57,997 nt of DNA from Desulfobacteraceae bacterium 4572_130 (GCA_002084425.1 NBLN01000012.1:1-57997), one strand, 5' to 3'. Numbered from the stretch's first letter, positions 17,776-27,477 are shown. Notes: generated by a model from the letters alone, not told the origin. Numbers and translations are program-made.

Positions 17776-19038
17776 ATGCAAAGGTCTCTTAAAGTAAGAT
17801 TTATGGATTGTGCACAATATCTGGAAAGTAAAAATATGACAGAAATTAACCACAAAGAAATTAACCAATATCTTGATTCTCTTCTAGAAAAAAATATTCC
17901 CAAATTATTTTTTGTTTTTGGAGAAGAATATATTACAAGAAAAGTTTTTGAAAAAATTCTGAATTTTCTTTTATCTGGAAATCAAAAAGAGCTTGGATAT
18001 GAACTTCTTGAAGGTGAAAAAGCTGGTGTTTCTTCAATTATTGAAAGTATTTCAACATATTCATTTACAAGTGCCAGGTTTGTTGTTGGTGTAAAAAATG
18101 TTCCTTTATTTCCTAAACCAGGAGAAAAACAAACTCTTAAATTTTCTAAAGAAGATATTTTAACTCTTAAAAATTTTATTAAAACAGATTTCCCGAAAAA
18201 TCATTTTTTAATACTTACTAGTTTGTCTGTTGATAAAAGAAAATCTCTTTTTAAGACTATAAAACTTGCTGGCGTTGCTGTTAATTGTACTGTGCCCAGG
18301 GGTTCCCGAATGGCAGACAAAAAAGAACAAACAGCTTTTTTGCGTACAATTATGAACAATATTTTGTTAAAAAGAAAAAAGCAAATGGATATGGATGCTT
18401 TTAATCTTTTAATAAATAAAACAGGATTTGAGCCGGCAACATTTGCTGATAATATTGAAAAACTTGTTATTTTTATAAATAAACAACAAAAAATAACTCT
18501 AAATGATGTTATGGCAATTGTTAAGCGTACAAAAAAAGATGCAATATATGAATTAACAAATGCTGTTGCTAAAAAAAATGCTGATGAGGCTCTATTTTAT
18601 TTAAAATCACTTTTAGATAAAGAATTTCATATTTTACAAATCCTTGCAGCTCTTATAAATCAAATAAGAAAACTAATTATTGTAAAATCTTTTGTGGAAA
18701 CAAGTAAGCAAAAAGGAACCAATTATTGGCAAAGGAATCAGAATTATAATAGTTTTATACAGAAAACTATACCCCAGATAATAAAGTCAGATAAAAATTT
18801 AATTAAAAAACTTGAACAAATAGATAATAAGAAACCCTTCACAGACCTTTTGATTGCCTCAAATCCTAAAAATACTTTTCCCATATTTAAACTATTTGAA
18901 AGATCTGACAATTTTTCATTAAATGAACTTATCCAATCTTTGATAAATTTAAGTGAGCTTGATTTTAAGTTTAAATCTTCAACTGGAGATTCTATAGTTT
19001 TAATACAGGAACTAATTATTAAAATGTGCACTATATAG
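17776..19038 (+). CDS. holA: DNA polymerase III delta subunit
   Basis: Clamp-loader delta subunit. As drawn it has 420 residues, longer than usual; a start at 17836 (MTEINHKEINQYLDSL) gives 401 and may be the true one. Homology: IPKLFFVFGEEYITRKVFEKIL at the N-terminus, TSARFVVGVKNVPLF, HFLILTSLSVDKRKSLFK, then the linker region with KTGFEPATFADNIEKLVIFI, and the C-terminal collar helices (AIYELTNAVAKKNADEALFY, IAALINQIRKLIIVK-like). Members in this lineage carry such an N-terminal extension. It lies in the same direction after lgt with a 133-base gap. Confidence 0.85.
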   Translation: MQRSLKVRFMDCAQYLESKNMTEINHKEINQYLDSLLEKNIPKLFFVFGEEYITRKVFEKILNFLLSGNQKELGYELLEGEKAGVSSIIESISTYSFTSARFVVGVKNVPLFPKPGEKQTLKFSKEDILTLKNFIKTDFPKNHFLILTSLSVDKRKSLFKTIKLAGVAVNCTVPRGSRMADKKEQTAFLRTIMNNILLKRKKQMDMDAFNLLINKTGFEPATFADNIEKLVIFINKQQKITLNDVMAIVKRTKKDAIYELTNAVAKKNADEALFYLKSLLDKEFHILQILAALINQIRKLIIVKSFVETSKQKGTNYWQRNQNYNSFIQKTIPQIIKSDKNLIKKLEQIDNKKPFTDLLIASNPKNTFPIFKLFERSDNFSLNELIQSLINLSELDFKFKSSTGDSIVLIQELIIKMCTI

Positions 19039-19127
19039 AAAATTCATTCTTCTTGACCATAACTTTTGTTTTTTATAGCATTAAAATTATTTTAAAGTTA
19101 TATTTTTATGAGTTTATCAAAATTTTA

Positions 19128-19313
19128 TATGAAAGAATTTATAACTATTTTAATATTTTTTTATGTTTTGTTGTAAGGTAAACTAAGAAATAAAAACCAG
19201 ATCTGCCTTATGGCAGTTTATATGAAAGAACTTATAACTACTTTAATATTTTTTTATGTTTCGTTGTAAGGTAAACTAAGAAATAAAAACCAGATCTGCC
19301 TTATGGCAGTTAT
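19128..19313 (+). repeat. Tandem duplication (2 x 93 bp) of the CTGCC/GGCAG-hairpin repeat
   Basis: Two adjacent copies, 19128-19220 and 19221-19313, both start TATGAAAGAA and run through TTAATATTTTTTTATGTTT, GTTGTAAGGTAAACTAAGAA and AGATCTGCCTTATGGCAGTT. They differ at only a few bases. Each copy ends in a CTGCC-TTAT-GGCAG hairpin. The second copy ends just before the AAGGAG ribosome binding site of upp, so the array is part of the upp leader. Single copies occur at 6367, 24532 (inverted), 26101 (inverted, partial) and about 30930 (diverged). Confidence 0.85.
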
Positions 19314-19327
19314 TAAGGAGTAAGATT

Positions 19328-19954
19328 ATGGCAGTACATGTTGCAAAACATCCTTTGATACGACATAAATTAGGTTTGATGAGAGAAAAAAACATATCAA
19401 CTAAAGATTTTAGGAATCTTTCCTCTGAAGTAGCAAGGCTTTTAACCTATGAAGCAACAAAAGATATTGAAACAGAATCTAAAACTATTGAGGGATGGGC
19501 AGGAATTGTTCAAGTTGAAAAAATAAAAGGGAAAAAAATAACTATTGTACCTATCCTAAGAGCTGGGCTTGGAATGATGGATGGTGTAATAGATCTTATA
19601 CCTTCAGCAAAGGTAAGTGTTGTTGGTTTTTACAGAAATGAAGAAACCCTGAAACCTGTACAATATTATGTGAAAACTGCCAATGCCATGAATAAAAGGA
19701 TTGCTCTTATTCTTGATCCTATGTTGGCAACGGGTGGTACTTTAATGGCAACAATTAAGCTTTTAAAGGAAACAGGATGTACTAGAATCAAAGGTCTTTT
19801 TTTAGTTGCTGCTCCAGAAGGTCTTAAAAAAGTTGAGAATAAATATCCGGATGTAGATATTTATGTAGCAGCAGTTGATGAAAGATTAAATGATATAGGA
19901 TATATTCTTCCGGGTCTTGGTGATGCAGGGGATAAAATTTTTGGAACAAAATAA
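19328..19954 (+). CDS. upp: Uracil phosphoribosyltransferase
   Basis: Salvages uracil to UMP with PRPP. The 208 residues show the family pattern: [18 protein letters not shown] at the N-terminus, [20 protein letters not shown], the PRPP loop [17 protein letters not shown], and the C-terminal uracil-binding end [21 protein letters not shown] 19328 follows AAGGAGTAAGATT. It is convergent with the helicase gene at 20060, with a hairpin-forming repeat between them. Confidence 0.96.
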   Translation: MAVHVAKHPLIRHKLGLMREKNISTKDFRNLSSEVARLLTYEATKDIETESKTIEGWAGIVQVEKIKGKKITIVPILRAGLGMMDGVIDLIPSAKVSVVGFYRNEETLKPVQYYVKTANAMNKRIALILDPMLATGGTLMATIKLLKETGCTRIKGLFLVAAPEGLKKVENKYPDVDIYVAAVDERLNDIGYILPGLGDAGDKIFGTK

Positions 19955-19960
19955 TTATTT

Positions 19961-20056
19961 AATGTTGATGGAGTCCTAAAAACTTTTCTTATAAAAGGTC
20001 TTTATAATGTCTGTTATTTTTTTTAAAAAACAAATTTTTATAACCCCATCAACATT
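19961..20056. repeat. Inverted-repeat element between convergent upp and helicase genes
   Basis: AATGTTGATGG (19961-19971) is perfectly inverted as CCATCAACATT (20046-20056), with GATGG at the inner edges and AT-rich arms (CCTAAAAACTTTT; AAATTTTTATAACC). It is a short full-length member of the GATGG-ended repeat family. Its position between two converging stop codons means it could also serve as a bidirectional transcription terminator. Confidence 0.6.
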
Positions 20057-20059
20057 CTT

Positions 20060-21919
20060 TTACAAGCACTCTTCAATTTGATTAATAAATCTGCTTTTTT
20101 TCCCAAGCCTTCCTTTCCTATAGCTTGAATAGGAAAAATAAAGAAATTTTTTGGCTCTTGTCATAGCTACATACATTAATCTTCTTTCCTCTTGAAGTGC
20201 TTTTTCTCCCAATTCAATTGATCGCCAATGGGGGAAAAGGTTTTCCTCGCAACCAACTATAAATACAGTATTAAATTCAAGTCCCTTGGCTGAATGTATT
20301 GTAAGAAGAGATACTTTTTTGTTAGAATTTTTTTTATTATCATCTTTGTCTTCCCTGATTAATGCTGCTTCTTCAAGGTATTCAAGAATATTATCTTTTC
20401 CCCTTGCAGTAAATATCAGCTGCTCAATATTTTCTTTTTTTGATATAAACTCTGCCCTGGTTTTTGTTTTTTTTTCAAGATATGCATAATATTCTGTTTC
20501 AAAAATAATTTTTTCAATTGCCCTGGAAGGTGGGAGAGTTTTTATTGAATCCAAAATATCAAGAAGTTTTCTAATTTTTTCATGGGGTGTTTCCTTTAAA
20601 ATTTTTTCCTTTACTATTTTTCTTGCAGCATCTTGAAGGCTCATTTCATTTGTTTTAAAGCCTTCAATCTTTTTTATCATTGCAGCACCAATACCTCTTT
20701 TGGGAGTATTAATTATTCTTTTAAATGAGATATTATCTTCCGGGAAAAAACAAGCATTTAAATAAGAGTTAAGATCAAGAATTTCCATTCTTTCAAAAAA
20801 TCCCTGAGAGCCCATTAATTTATAAGGGATTTTAAAATTTCTAAATGTCTTTTCAAAGGCAAGAGAACAAAATTTTGTACGATAAATAACTGCTATTTTG
20901 CCATAGTCAACTTCATGTTTATGACTATTTAAGGAATTAATTTGTTTTGCAATCCATGCAGCCTCTTCAGAATCAGAAAAAAAATCATGTATTTCAATTG
21001 TACCACCACTTTTTTTTGAAAAGCATTTTTTATCTATTTTATCATGATTAAAAGCTATTAAACCATTAGCTGTTTGAACAATTTCATTAGTTGATCTGTA
21101 GTTTTGTTCTAGTCTAAATATCTTTGAATTTTTATATCTCTTGGAAAATTGAAGAAAAAGATTTACATTGCTCCCCCTAAATCCATAAACAGATTGCCAA
21201 TCATCGCCTACACAAAAAAGATTTCCATGATCTTTTAAAAGAAGTCTTGTTAATTCATCTTGAAGGTTGTTTGTATCCTGATATTCATCAACAAGAATAT
21301 GCGTAAAAAAATTTTTATAATAATCTCTAATATTTTTATTGTCTCTTAAAATATTACGAGTTTTAAGAAGAATATTATCAAAATCAACACTATTTGCCGT
21401 AAATAATTTTTCTTCATATTGTTTAAATAAATCAATAGTTCTTATTCCCAGCATTTGTGGTCTTTGACTAATAAATTTTTCAGGATTACCTGAATTTTTT
21501 GCCTTTGAAATAAAGGATATCATAGTTGCCGCATATTTTTTTTCAATTTTATTTTCTTCTAGAACTTCTACCATCATTTTTTTTTGATGATATCCTGTGC
21601 ATACTTGTATAGGAGAAGAATACCCAATAACATGACAATGTTTTTTAAAAATTAAAAAACATGCTGAATGATATGTACGAACCCAGGGGAATTTAACATA
21701 ATTTATACCTGTTAGTTTATAAAGACGAGATTTCATCTCATCAGCTGCTTTATTTGTAAATGTTATTGCAAGTATTCTGCTGGAAGAATAACCTGATTCA
21801 ATTAAATGTAAAATTTTTGCAGTAAGTGTTCTTGTCTTTCCAGAACCTGCTCCAGCAACCACAAGAGCTGGAGAGCCTGTATGGTGTATAGCGTTTTGTT
21901 GTTGTTTTGATAACTTCAT
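20060..21919 (-). CDS. UvrD/Rep-family ATP-dependent DNA helicase
   Basis: Superfamily 1A helicase of 619 residues, shorter than UvrD/PcrA (about 720) and closer to Rep-like or compact forms. Motifs in order: Q-motif and LSKQQQNAIHHTGS, Walker A VVAGAGSGKTRTLTAKI, AITFTNKAADEMKSRL, HILVDEYQDTNNLQ (motif II), CVGDDWQSVYGFRGS, RLEQNYRSTNEIV (motif IV), KVSLLTIHSAKGLEF (motif V) and EERRLMYVAMTRAKKFLYFS (motif VI). Likely role is repair or replication restart by unwinding 3'-5'. Its start lies 7 bases before the downstream end of the phosphomutase gene, so both are probably one transcript. Confidence 0.92.
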   Translation of the reverse strand: MKLSKQQQNAIHHTGSPALVVAGAGSGKTRTLTAKILHLIESGYSSSRILAITFTNKAADEMKSRLYKLTGINYVKFPWVRTYHSACFLIFKKHCHVIGYSSPIQVCTGYHQKKMMVEVLEENKIEKKYAATMISFISKAKNSGNPEKFISQRPQMLGIRTIDLFKQYEEKLFTANSVDFDNILLKTRNILRDNKNIRDYYKNFFTHILVDEYQDTNNLQDELTRLLLKDHGNLFCVGDDWQSVYGFRGSNVNLFLQFSKRYKNSKIFRLEQNYRSTNEIVQTANGLIAFNHDKIDKKCFSKKSGGTIEIHDFFSDSEEAAWIAKQINSLNSHKHEVDYGKIAVIYRTKFCSLAFEKTFRNFKIPYKLMGSQGFFERMEILDLNSYLNACFFPEDNISFKRIINTPKRGIGAAMIKKIEGFKTNEMSLQDAARKIVKEKILKETPHEKIRKLLDILDSIKTLPPSRAIEKIIFETEYYAYLEKKTKTRAEFISKKENIEQLIFTARGKDNILEYLEEAALIREDKDDNKKNSNKKVSLLTIHSAKGLEFNTVFIVGCEENLFPHWRSIELGEKALQEERRLMYVAMTRAKKFLYFSYSSYRKGRLGKKSRFINQIEECL

Positions 21920-21926
21920 AAAATAT

Positions 21927-23288
21927 CTATATTTCCCCTATAATTTTTTCTAGAACTGTTTTAATTTCATCTTTGATTTGATCGAGCCTGTTTTGAGTTA
22001 ATGCTTCAAAACGAAGGACAAGACAGGGCTGTGTGTTGGAAGCTCGTACAAGTCCCCATCCATCATCATATAAAACCCGCATTCCATCTATATCAATTAC
22101 ATTATATATTTTTTTAAAATGTTTTGTAATTTTCTCTACAACTTTAAATTTCTTATTATCAGCACAATTTGCTCTTATCTCAGGAGTAACATAGGTTTCA
22201 GGAAGATCTGAAATAAGTTCTGAAACTGATTTTCCTGTGCTGGCAATTATCTCCAAAAGTCTGCATGTGGCATAAAGAGCATCATCAAAGCCAAGATATC
22301 TATCCTTAAAAAACATATGCCCGCTCATCTCACCAGCTAATTCAGCATTCTCCTGTTTCATTTTCTTTTTTATCAAAGAATGTCCAGTGCGCCACATAAT
22401 TGCTCTACCCCCATGTTTTTCTATATCATCATACATGACTTTTGAGCATTTTACTTCTGATATAAATGTGGACCCGGGTTTTCTTGAAAGTATTTCTCTT
22501 GCAAAAATAATAACAAGTCGATCATTATAAATAAAGTTACCATTTTCATCAATAATACCTATACGATCAGCATCCCCATCATAACCAACACCAAGATCAA
22601 GATTTTTTTCCTTAACAAGCTTAATAAGAGAAGTCATATTTTTTTCTGCAGAAGGATCAGGACTATGATTTGGGAAATTACCATCCATATCACAATAAAT
22701 ATCATGTATTTCACACCCTAGTGCTTTTAAAACAGGTAAAGCAGTAATTCCTCCTGTGCCATTACCCGCGTCAACTCCAATTTTTATTTTTTTAGAAATA
22801 GAAATGTTTTCCTGAATATATTTAATATAAGAAGTAATTACATCAACTTGTTCAACTTTGCCTTTATTTTTACTTGTTGCATAGTCTTTTTTTTCAATTA
22901 TTTGTCTAAGCTCCTGAAGTCCTTGGCTGTGAATTGATTCAAAACCTTTCATAAGCTTAAATCCATTATGCTCAGGAGGATTATGACTTGCTGTTACCAT
23001 AACTCCTCCATTTGTTTTATTAAGATGATAGATAGAAAAATAAAGTACAGGGGTGGGACAAATACCAATATCAATAACATTATATCCAGTTGATATAACA
23101 CCTTTAATAAAAAGTTCAGAATAAAAATCAGAGGTTTTTCTACAATCTCTTCCAACTATTACTTTTTTATTATTATGGGGTTGAAGCAATGTACCATAGG
23201 CTTTTCCTATGTTGATTACATCTTCTTCAGTCATATCTTTTCCTGCAATACCTCTTATGTCATATTCTCTAAAAATTTCAAAATTCAT
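21927..23288 (-). CDS. Phosphomannomutase/phosphoglucomutase
   Basis: Alpha-D-phosphohexomutase of 453 residues, interconverting 1- and 6-phosphates of mannose or glucose for surface polysaccharide and nucleotide-sugar synthesis. Seen: IFREYDIRGIAG at the start, the active-site phosphoserine loop MVTASHNPPEHNGFKL, the metal-binding loop GVGYDGDADRIGIID, the sugar-binding loop GEMSGHMFF, and the C-terminal phosphate-binding RASNTQPCLVLRFEA. Sequence pattern is AlgC-like (dual specificity) rather than GlmM. It precedes the helicase on the minus strand. Confidence 0.93.
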   Translation of the reverse strand: MNFEIFREYDIRGIAGKDMTEEDVINIGKAYGTLLQPHNNKKVIVGRDCRKTSDFYSELFIKGVISTGYNVIDIGICPTPVLYFSIYHLNKTNGGVMVTASHNPPEHNGFKLMKGFESIHSQGLQELRQIIEKKDYATSKNKGKVEQVDVITSYIKYIQENISISKKIKIGVDAGNGTGGITALPVLKALGCEIHDIYCDMDGNFPNHSPDPSAEKNMTSLIKLVKEKNLDLGVGYDGDADRIGIIDENGNFIYNDRLVIIFAREILSRKPGSTFISEVKCSKVMYDDIEKHGGRAIMWRTGHSLIKKKMKQENAELAGEMSGHMFFKDRYLGFDDALYATCRLLEIIASTGKSVSELISDLPETYVTPEIRANCADNKKFKVVEKITKHFKKIYNVIDIDGMRVLYDDGWGLVRASNTQPCLVLRFEALTQNRLDQIKDEIKTVLEKIIGEI

Positions 23289-23641
23289 ACATTAAATCTC
23301 CTTATAATTAAAAAGTAAGATAAAAAAATGTGAAAACATGAACATTGAATATCCAATATTGACAAGTTATTACACAAAACCAGGCAGAAATAGCTACGAT
23401 ATATGGTGGGTTGTGATTAAACAATATCTACATATTGTATTCAAAATATTCTTTTTTAATTTTCTAACAGCTTATTAAATGAAAAACAAACATTTAAGAA
23501 TTATTTTTATTTTTTTAGTTATCTCACAACCCTAAATCTTGATTTTTCTAAAAACAAGAATTTTTTGCTTTTTATAATGTTGTATATTTTTAGCCTTGTT
23601 TCTATTCTAATTTTTAAAAATTCTAGTATATTATGGTAAGT
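23289..23641. other. Intergenic stretch with a TIR-like element
   Basis: No gene seen. The stretch holds GGGTTGTGA (23408-23416) and its perfect inverse TCACAACCC (23524-23532), 107 bases apart, enclosing AT-only filler. The ends resemble those of the element at 43521-43593 (CAGACTGTGA / TCACAACCTG), suggesting a second family of very small mobile or palindromic elements. Confidence 0.5.
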
Positions 23642-24466
23642 TTATAACTTTATAATTTCCAGCAAAAAAATTATAAATCCTGCTACCCAACAGTATGGAG
23701 CAAAAAAATACAAATGCCCTTTTTTAACTATTTTAAGCAACCATTTTAAGGCAAAATATCCTGTTATAAATGAAACAAAAGTGCCATATAAAGTTGCACT
23801 ATTAATAAAAAAGGCTGTTTCTATTGAATCCCTTAAAGTTAAAATTTCAGCTCCAATAATTGCAGGTATGGAAAGAAGAAAAGAAAATTTTATTGCAGTT
23901 TTTTTATCAATACCTGTAAAAAGACCCGCGGCAATGGTTATTCCAGACCTTGAAATACCAGGAATAACTGCAATACCCTGGCAAAATCCTATAAAAAGAA
24001 CTTTTTTAAAATTAAGCTCTTTTATATTAATTTTAATTTTTGTAGTAAACCAAAGAAATGTTCCTGTTATAATCAGCATAAATCCTATAACCAAGGCTGA
24101 AGAACAAATTGTATATAAATACTGTTTTAAAAAAAGCCCTAGCAAAGCTGTGGGAATAGAACCTATAATAATAAAACCAGTAAGTTTTATATTTTGATCC
24201 TGCTTAATTATGTTTTGAAAATCTTTCTTTAAACTAATATTTTTAGCTAAATTTAATAAAGATAGAAAAATTGCTTTAATGTCTTTTAAAAAAACAATTA
24301 TAACGGCAAATAGAGTGCCAATATGGAGACTTATATTAAAAGACAGGGAAGGCTCTGTAATATTAAAAAATTTTTGTCCCAGCACAAGATGTCCTGAACT
24401 ACTGATTGGAAGAAACTCTGTAAGTCCTTGGAGAACACCAAGTATTATGACTTGATATATTTCCAT
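23642..24466 (-). CDS. uppP: Undecaprenyl-diphosphatase (BacA/UppP)
   Basis: Integral membrane phosphatase that recycles the C55 lipid carrier for peptidoglycan; extra copies confer bacitracin tolerance. 274 residues with about eight hydrophobic segments. Signature motifs: LQGLTEFLPISSSGHLVLGQKF at the N-terminus and GFCQGIAVIPGISRSGITIAAGLF in the middle, both catalytic. The C-terminus ends in a membrane segment (YCWVAGFIIFLLEII). Stand-alone on the minus strand; the 5' side is followed by a dispersed repeat. Confidence 0.96.
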   Translation of the reverse strand: MEIYQVIILGVLQGLTEFLPISSSGHLVLGQKFFNITEPSLSFNISLHIGTLFAVIIVFLKDIKAIFLSLLNLAKNISLKKDFQNIIKQDQNIKLTGFIIIGSIPTALLGLFLKQYLYTICSSALVIGFMLIITGTFLWFTTKIKINIKELNFKKVLFIGFCQGIAVIPGISRSGITIAAGLFTGIDKKTAIKFSFLLSIPAIIGAEILTLRDSIETAFFINSATLYGTFVSFITGYFALKWLLKIVKKGHLYFFAPYCWVAGFIIFLLEIIKL

Positions 24467-24531
24467 TTACTATTTCTCATAAGTGTCTTAATAAAATGAG
24501 ACTTTTGTACTTTTACACAATTAAATTTAAA

Positions 24532-24592
24532 CAACTGCTATGAGGCAGCTGGTTCTTAGTTTGCCTTACAACGAAATATAAAAGAATATTAA
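24532..24592 (-). repeat. Dispersed CTGCC/GGCAG-hairpin repeat, inverted copy
   Basis: On the minus strand: TTAATATTCTTTTATATTTC, GTTGTAAGGCAAACTAAGAA, then CCAGCTGCCTCATAGCAGTT. Blocks and order match the copies at 19128-19313; the hairpin is conserved with a compensated change (CTGC-CTCATA-GCAG). It lies between the divergent uppP and radical SAM genes. Confidence 0.65.
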
Positions 24593-24738
24593 GTAATTAT
24601 AAGCTTTTTCATATAAAAATAATAATAATTGTGCAAATGTCTCAAAATATACTAGAATAAATTTTTACAATAACATCAGATTTTATCTGCTCTGGCATAT
24701 CATATTTTTTAAAAAATAATAATGCAAATCAAAATAAT

Positions 24739-26076
24739 ATGAAAAATAAAAAAATATCTAGAAAAAAAAATAAATATCAAATACCTTTATGCCCTGTTGT
24801 AGCAAATAAACAAGGAGAAATATTTGAACTGGAAGATTATGGTGCAGCAGCAATGACAGGAATAAAGCCGGTTTTAGTGACATATGATAAAACAGTTAAA
24901 ATGCCCCATGGCAGTGAACTTATGCTGCTGCCCCATAGAAAACCCATTGTATTTAATTTTTACAAACAAAAATTTGAAATTATTCATAAAAATCCTTATG
25001 ATAAAAATGAAGAGATTTACCCGGTTGCAATATTTAATTCTCCAGGATATGTAAACAGATATTTTTGTGCCTATGAAAATAAAAATAAAAATAATCTTCT
25101 TCCTCTTTTTTCCTATGGAGCTGTGGCTTGGATTAATGGTAAATTCAGATCTGCCAGCATATGTGTTGATATTGAAAACCGTCAAGATATTAGACTAATG
25201 CCCTATAAAGGTATTGTTTTAGGTATTAAAAAAATGAGAAAAAAATATCCTGATAATAGACTCATGCGTCATCTTGAAAAATGTGCTTTAACCCATGGCT
25301 GTCCTGCTGCAAAAAATTTTTTTCTTGGAAGATACGAAGCTCCTTTGCCAACATCAATAGTGTGTAATGCTCAATGTCTTGGATGTATTTCTTTGCAAAC
25401 TAAGAATAATCTTGTTGCTTGCCAGGAAAGAATATCTTTTATTCCCCTTTCCCATGAAATAACTGAAATTTCTCTAGAACATATTATAAAAGTTAAAAAA
25501 AGCATTGTAAGCTTTGGTCAGGGATGTGAAGGTGAACCATTAACTGCATTTCATGTTATTGAACCTGCAATAAAGGCAATAAGAAAAGAGACTTCCCTTG
25601 GAACAATCAATATCAACACTAATGCAAGTATGCCTGATTACCTTGAAAAACTTTTTGATGCAGGGCTTGATTCCATGCGTGTAAGCATGAACTCTGTAAG
25701 GAAGGCATGTTATATTTCATATTTCAGACCCAAAACCTATAAATTCCAAGATGTAATAAAAAGTATTGAAATAGCAGGTAAAAAAAATAAATTTATATCA
25801 ATAAATTATCTTAATTGCCCAGGGATTACAGATTCTGAATATGAATTTAATGCCTTAAAATTTTTTTTAGATAAATATCCTATAAAAATGATTCAATGGC
25901 GAAACATGAACTATGATCCCCTAGCCTACTTTGAAACTATGGAAAAAGTAGGAGGGAAAAGTCATACTCTTGGGATGATGTATATAATAAAAGAGCTTAA
26001 AAAATTATTTCCAAATCTTATTCATGGATATTTTAATCCTCCTAAGGAAAATTATTTAATTGAACAGACAAGATGA
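24739..26076 (+). CDS. Radical SAM protein of unknown specificity
   Basis: 445 residues. The radical SAM cluster motif CNAQCLGC places the three Cys at about residues 209, 213 and 216, late in the chain, so a domain of roughly 200 residues precedes the barrel. After it come SFGQGCEGEPLTAFHVIEPA, the GEP-type SAM-binding motif, and INTNASMPDYLEKLFDAGLD and RVSMNSVRKACYISYFRPK, as in anaerobic radical SAM enzymes that may modify proteins. The N-terminal part has a CPVVANKQGEIFEL start and additional Cys near ALTHGCPAAK. No partner substrate peptide gene is adjacent; ispE and a DUF1844 gene follow. Substrate unknown. Confidence 0.8.
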   Translation: MKNKKISRKKNKYQIPLCPVVANKQGEIFELEDYGAAAMTGIKPVLVTYDKTVKMPHGSELMLLPHRKPIVFNFYKQKFEIIHKNPYDKNEEIYPVAIFNSPGYVNRYFCAYENKNKNNLLPLFSYGAVAWINGKFRSASICVDIENRQDIRLMPYKGIVLGIKKMRKKYPDNRLMRHLEKCALTHGCPAAKNFFLGRYEAPLPTSIVCNAQCLGCISLQTKNNLVACQERISFIPLSHEITEISLEHIIKVKKSIVSFGQGCEGEPLTAFHVIEPAIKAIRKETSLGTININTNASMPDYLEKLFDAGLDSMRVSMNSVRKACYISYFRPKTYKFQDVIKSIEIAGKKNKFISINYLNCPGITDSEYEFNALKFFLDKYPIKMIQWRNMNYDPLAYFETMEKVGGKSHTLGMMYIIKELKKLFPNLIHGYFNPPKENYLIEQTR

Positions 26077-26100
26077 TTAACTCAACTGTAACTTTATAAT

Positions 26101-26150
26101 AACTCTAGAACTGGTTTTTAATTCATGGTTTGTCTTACAACAAAATTTTT
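26101..26150 (-). repeat. Partial inverted copy of the CTGCC/GGCAG-hairpin repeat
   Basis: Minus strand reads TTTTGTTGTAAGACAAACCA followed by TGAATTAAAAACCAGTTCTA, matching the TTTCGTTGTAAGGTAAACTAAGAAATAAAAACCAGATCT blocks of other copies, but the hairpin end is missing. Confidence 0.5.
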
Positions 26151-26279
26151 TGTTTTTTAAAATAGGAAATTTAGGGTTATAGAAATTCTAAAAATTGTTA
26201 CAGAAATTTGATTTTTTAACAGCTTGACAAATTAATTATAATTGTATCAAACATTAGAAAATATAGGAGGATAAATAGA

Positions 26280-26588
26280 ATGCATAGAGGCAATGGTTTT
26301 ATTATGAATAATGATAAAAAAGTATCATCTTCTAAACAAAGAATGCTTAAAATTGATTTTTCTACTTTTATTCTTTCTCTTTATTCGTCAGCTCTAGTAC
26401 AACTAGGAGAAATTGCAGATCCAATAACTGGTAAAAAAGAACAGAATTTTGATATTGCAAAGCAAACAGTTGATATAATAATCATGCTTGAAAAAAAAAC
26501 CCAAAATAATCTTAACAATGAAGAAAAAAATCTCGTAACAAGCCTTATACATGAACTTAAAATGGCATATGTTAGAACAAAAAAATAA
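26280..26588 (+). CDS. DUF1844 family protein
   Basis: Small protein of 102 residues. The core IDFSTFILSLYSSALVQLGE followed by DPITGKKEQNFDIAKQTVDI and MLEKKTQNNLNNEEKNLVTS is the DUF1844 pattern, a family common in deltaproteobacteria and other phyla whose function is unknown. ATG 26280 follows AGGAGGATAAATAGA; an internal Met 9 codons later is an alternative. Its stop overlaps the ATG of ispE (ATAATGA arrangement), so the two are translationally coupled. The coupling says nothing certain about role. Confidence 0.88.
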   Translation: MHRGNGFIMNNDKKVSSSKQRMLKIDFSTFILSLYSSALVQLGEIADPITGKKEQNFDIAKQTVDIIIMLEKKTQNNLNNEEKNLVTSLIHELKMAYVRTKK

Positions 26589-27472
26589 TGATTACAATAA
26601 AATCACCTGCAAAAATTAATCTCTTTCTTTATGTTACTTCAAAAAGAAATGATGGATATCATGAACTTTTTACTTTAATGACATTTATAAATCTTTATGA
26701 TGAGATTAATTTAAAATTTGGAGGAAACAAAATATATGTTTCATGTAAGGACTTTGACATCCCTGAAGATGAATCTAATCTTGCGTATAAAGCAGCATTC
26801 CTTTTTTTTAAAAGACTTTCAACAATTAAAACTCCTTTTAAAAGAAATAATGGGATTAGCATCAATATTAAAAAAAAAATTCCTGTGGGAGCAGGTCTTG
26901 GTGGTGGAAGCAGTAATGCCGCCTTTATATTAAAGGCTTTAAATAAATATTATGGAAGTCCTTTCTCTTTATCAGAACTTATGGAAATGGGTCTTTGTAT
27001 CGGCTCTGACGTTCCTTTTTTTATACATGGTTCTCCTGCAATTGTACAAGGTATTGGTGAGAGAATTAAAGCATTTGCTCCACTTATGACATATCATGTT
27101 ATACTTGCTTTTCCCGGAATTAATACATCAACATCAAAGGTTTTTAAAAATTTTGATTTAAGATTGACAAAAAAGAGCAAATTTAATAATATTTTATTAA
27201 ATATAGGTAATACAAACCCTAATTTTGATATAAAAAATTTTTTACATAATGACCTTGAAATTGCAGCATGTAAAATATACTCTGATATAAGATTAGTAAA
27301 AAAAGAGATGTCTCAAATTTTGTCTAGAGAAGTTTTTATGACAGGAAGTGGGTCATCTTTTTTTGTTCTTTTTTCTGACTATAAAAAAGCAAAACAAAAT
27401 TTTCAAAAACTTTCTAATAAATGGAAAGGAACTTGCAAAAGTATTTTTTTTACCTCTTTTGCATGTGGTTAG
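26588..27472 (+). CDS. ispE: 4-diphosphocytidyl-2-C-methyl-D-erythritol kinase
   Basis: GHMP kinase of the MEP isoprenoid pathway, phosphorylating CDP-methylerythritol. 294 residues. Start ITIKSPAKINLFLYV, then the GHMP ATP loop KKKIPVGAGLGGGSSNAAFI, the SDVPFFIHGSPAIVQGIGE block, and the C-terminal FMTGSGSSFFVLFSD. Overlaps the DUF1844 gene by one base. Followed 5 bases later by tRNA-Gln, then prs: the usual deltaproteobacterial order. Confidence 0.96.
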   Translation: MITIKSPAKINLFLYVTSKRNDGYHELFTLMTFINLYDEINLKFGGNKIYVSCKDFDIPEDESNLAYKAAFLFFKRLSTIKTPFKRNNGISINIKKKIPVGAGLGGGSSNAAFILKALNKYYGSPFSLSELMEMGLCIGSDVPFFIHGSPAIVQGIGERIKAFAPLMTYHVILAFPGINTSTSKVFKNFDLRLTKKSKFNNILLNIGNTNPNFDIKNFLHNDLEIAACKIYSDIRLVKKEMSQILSREVFMTGSGSSFFVLFSDYKKAKQNFQKLSNKWKGTCKSIFFTSFACG

Positions 27473-27477
27473 AATTC

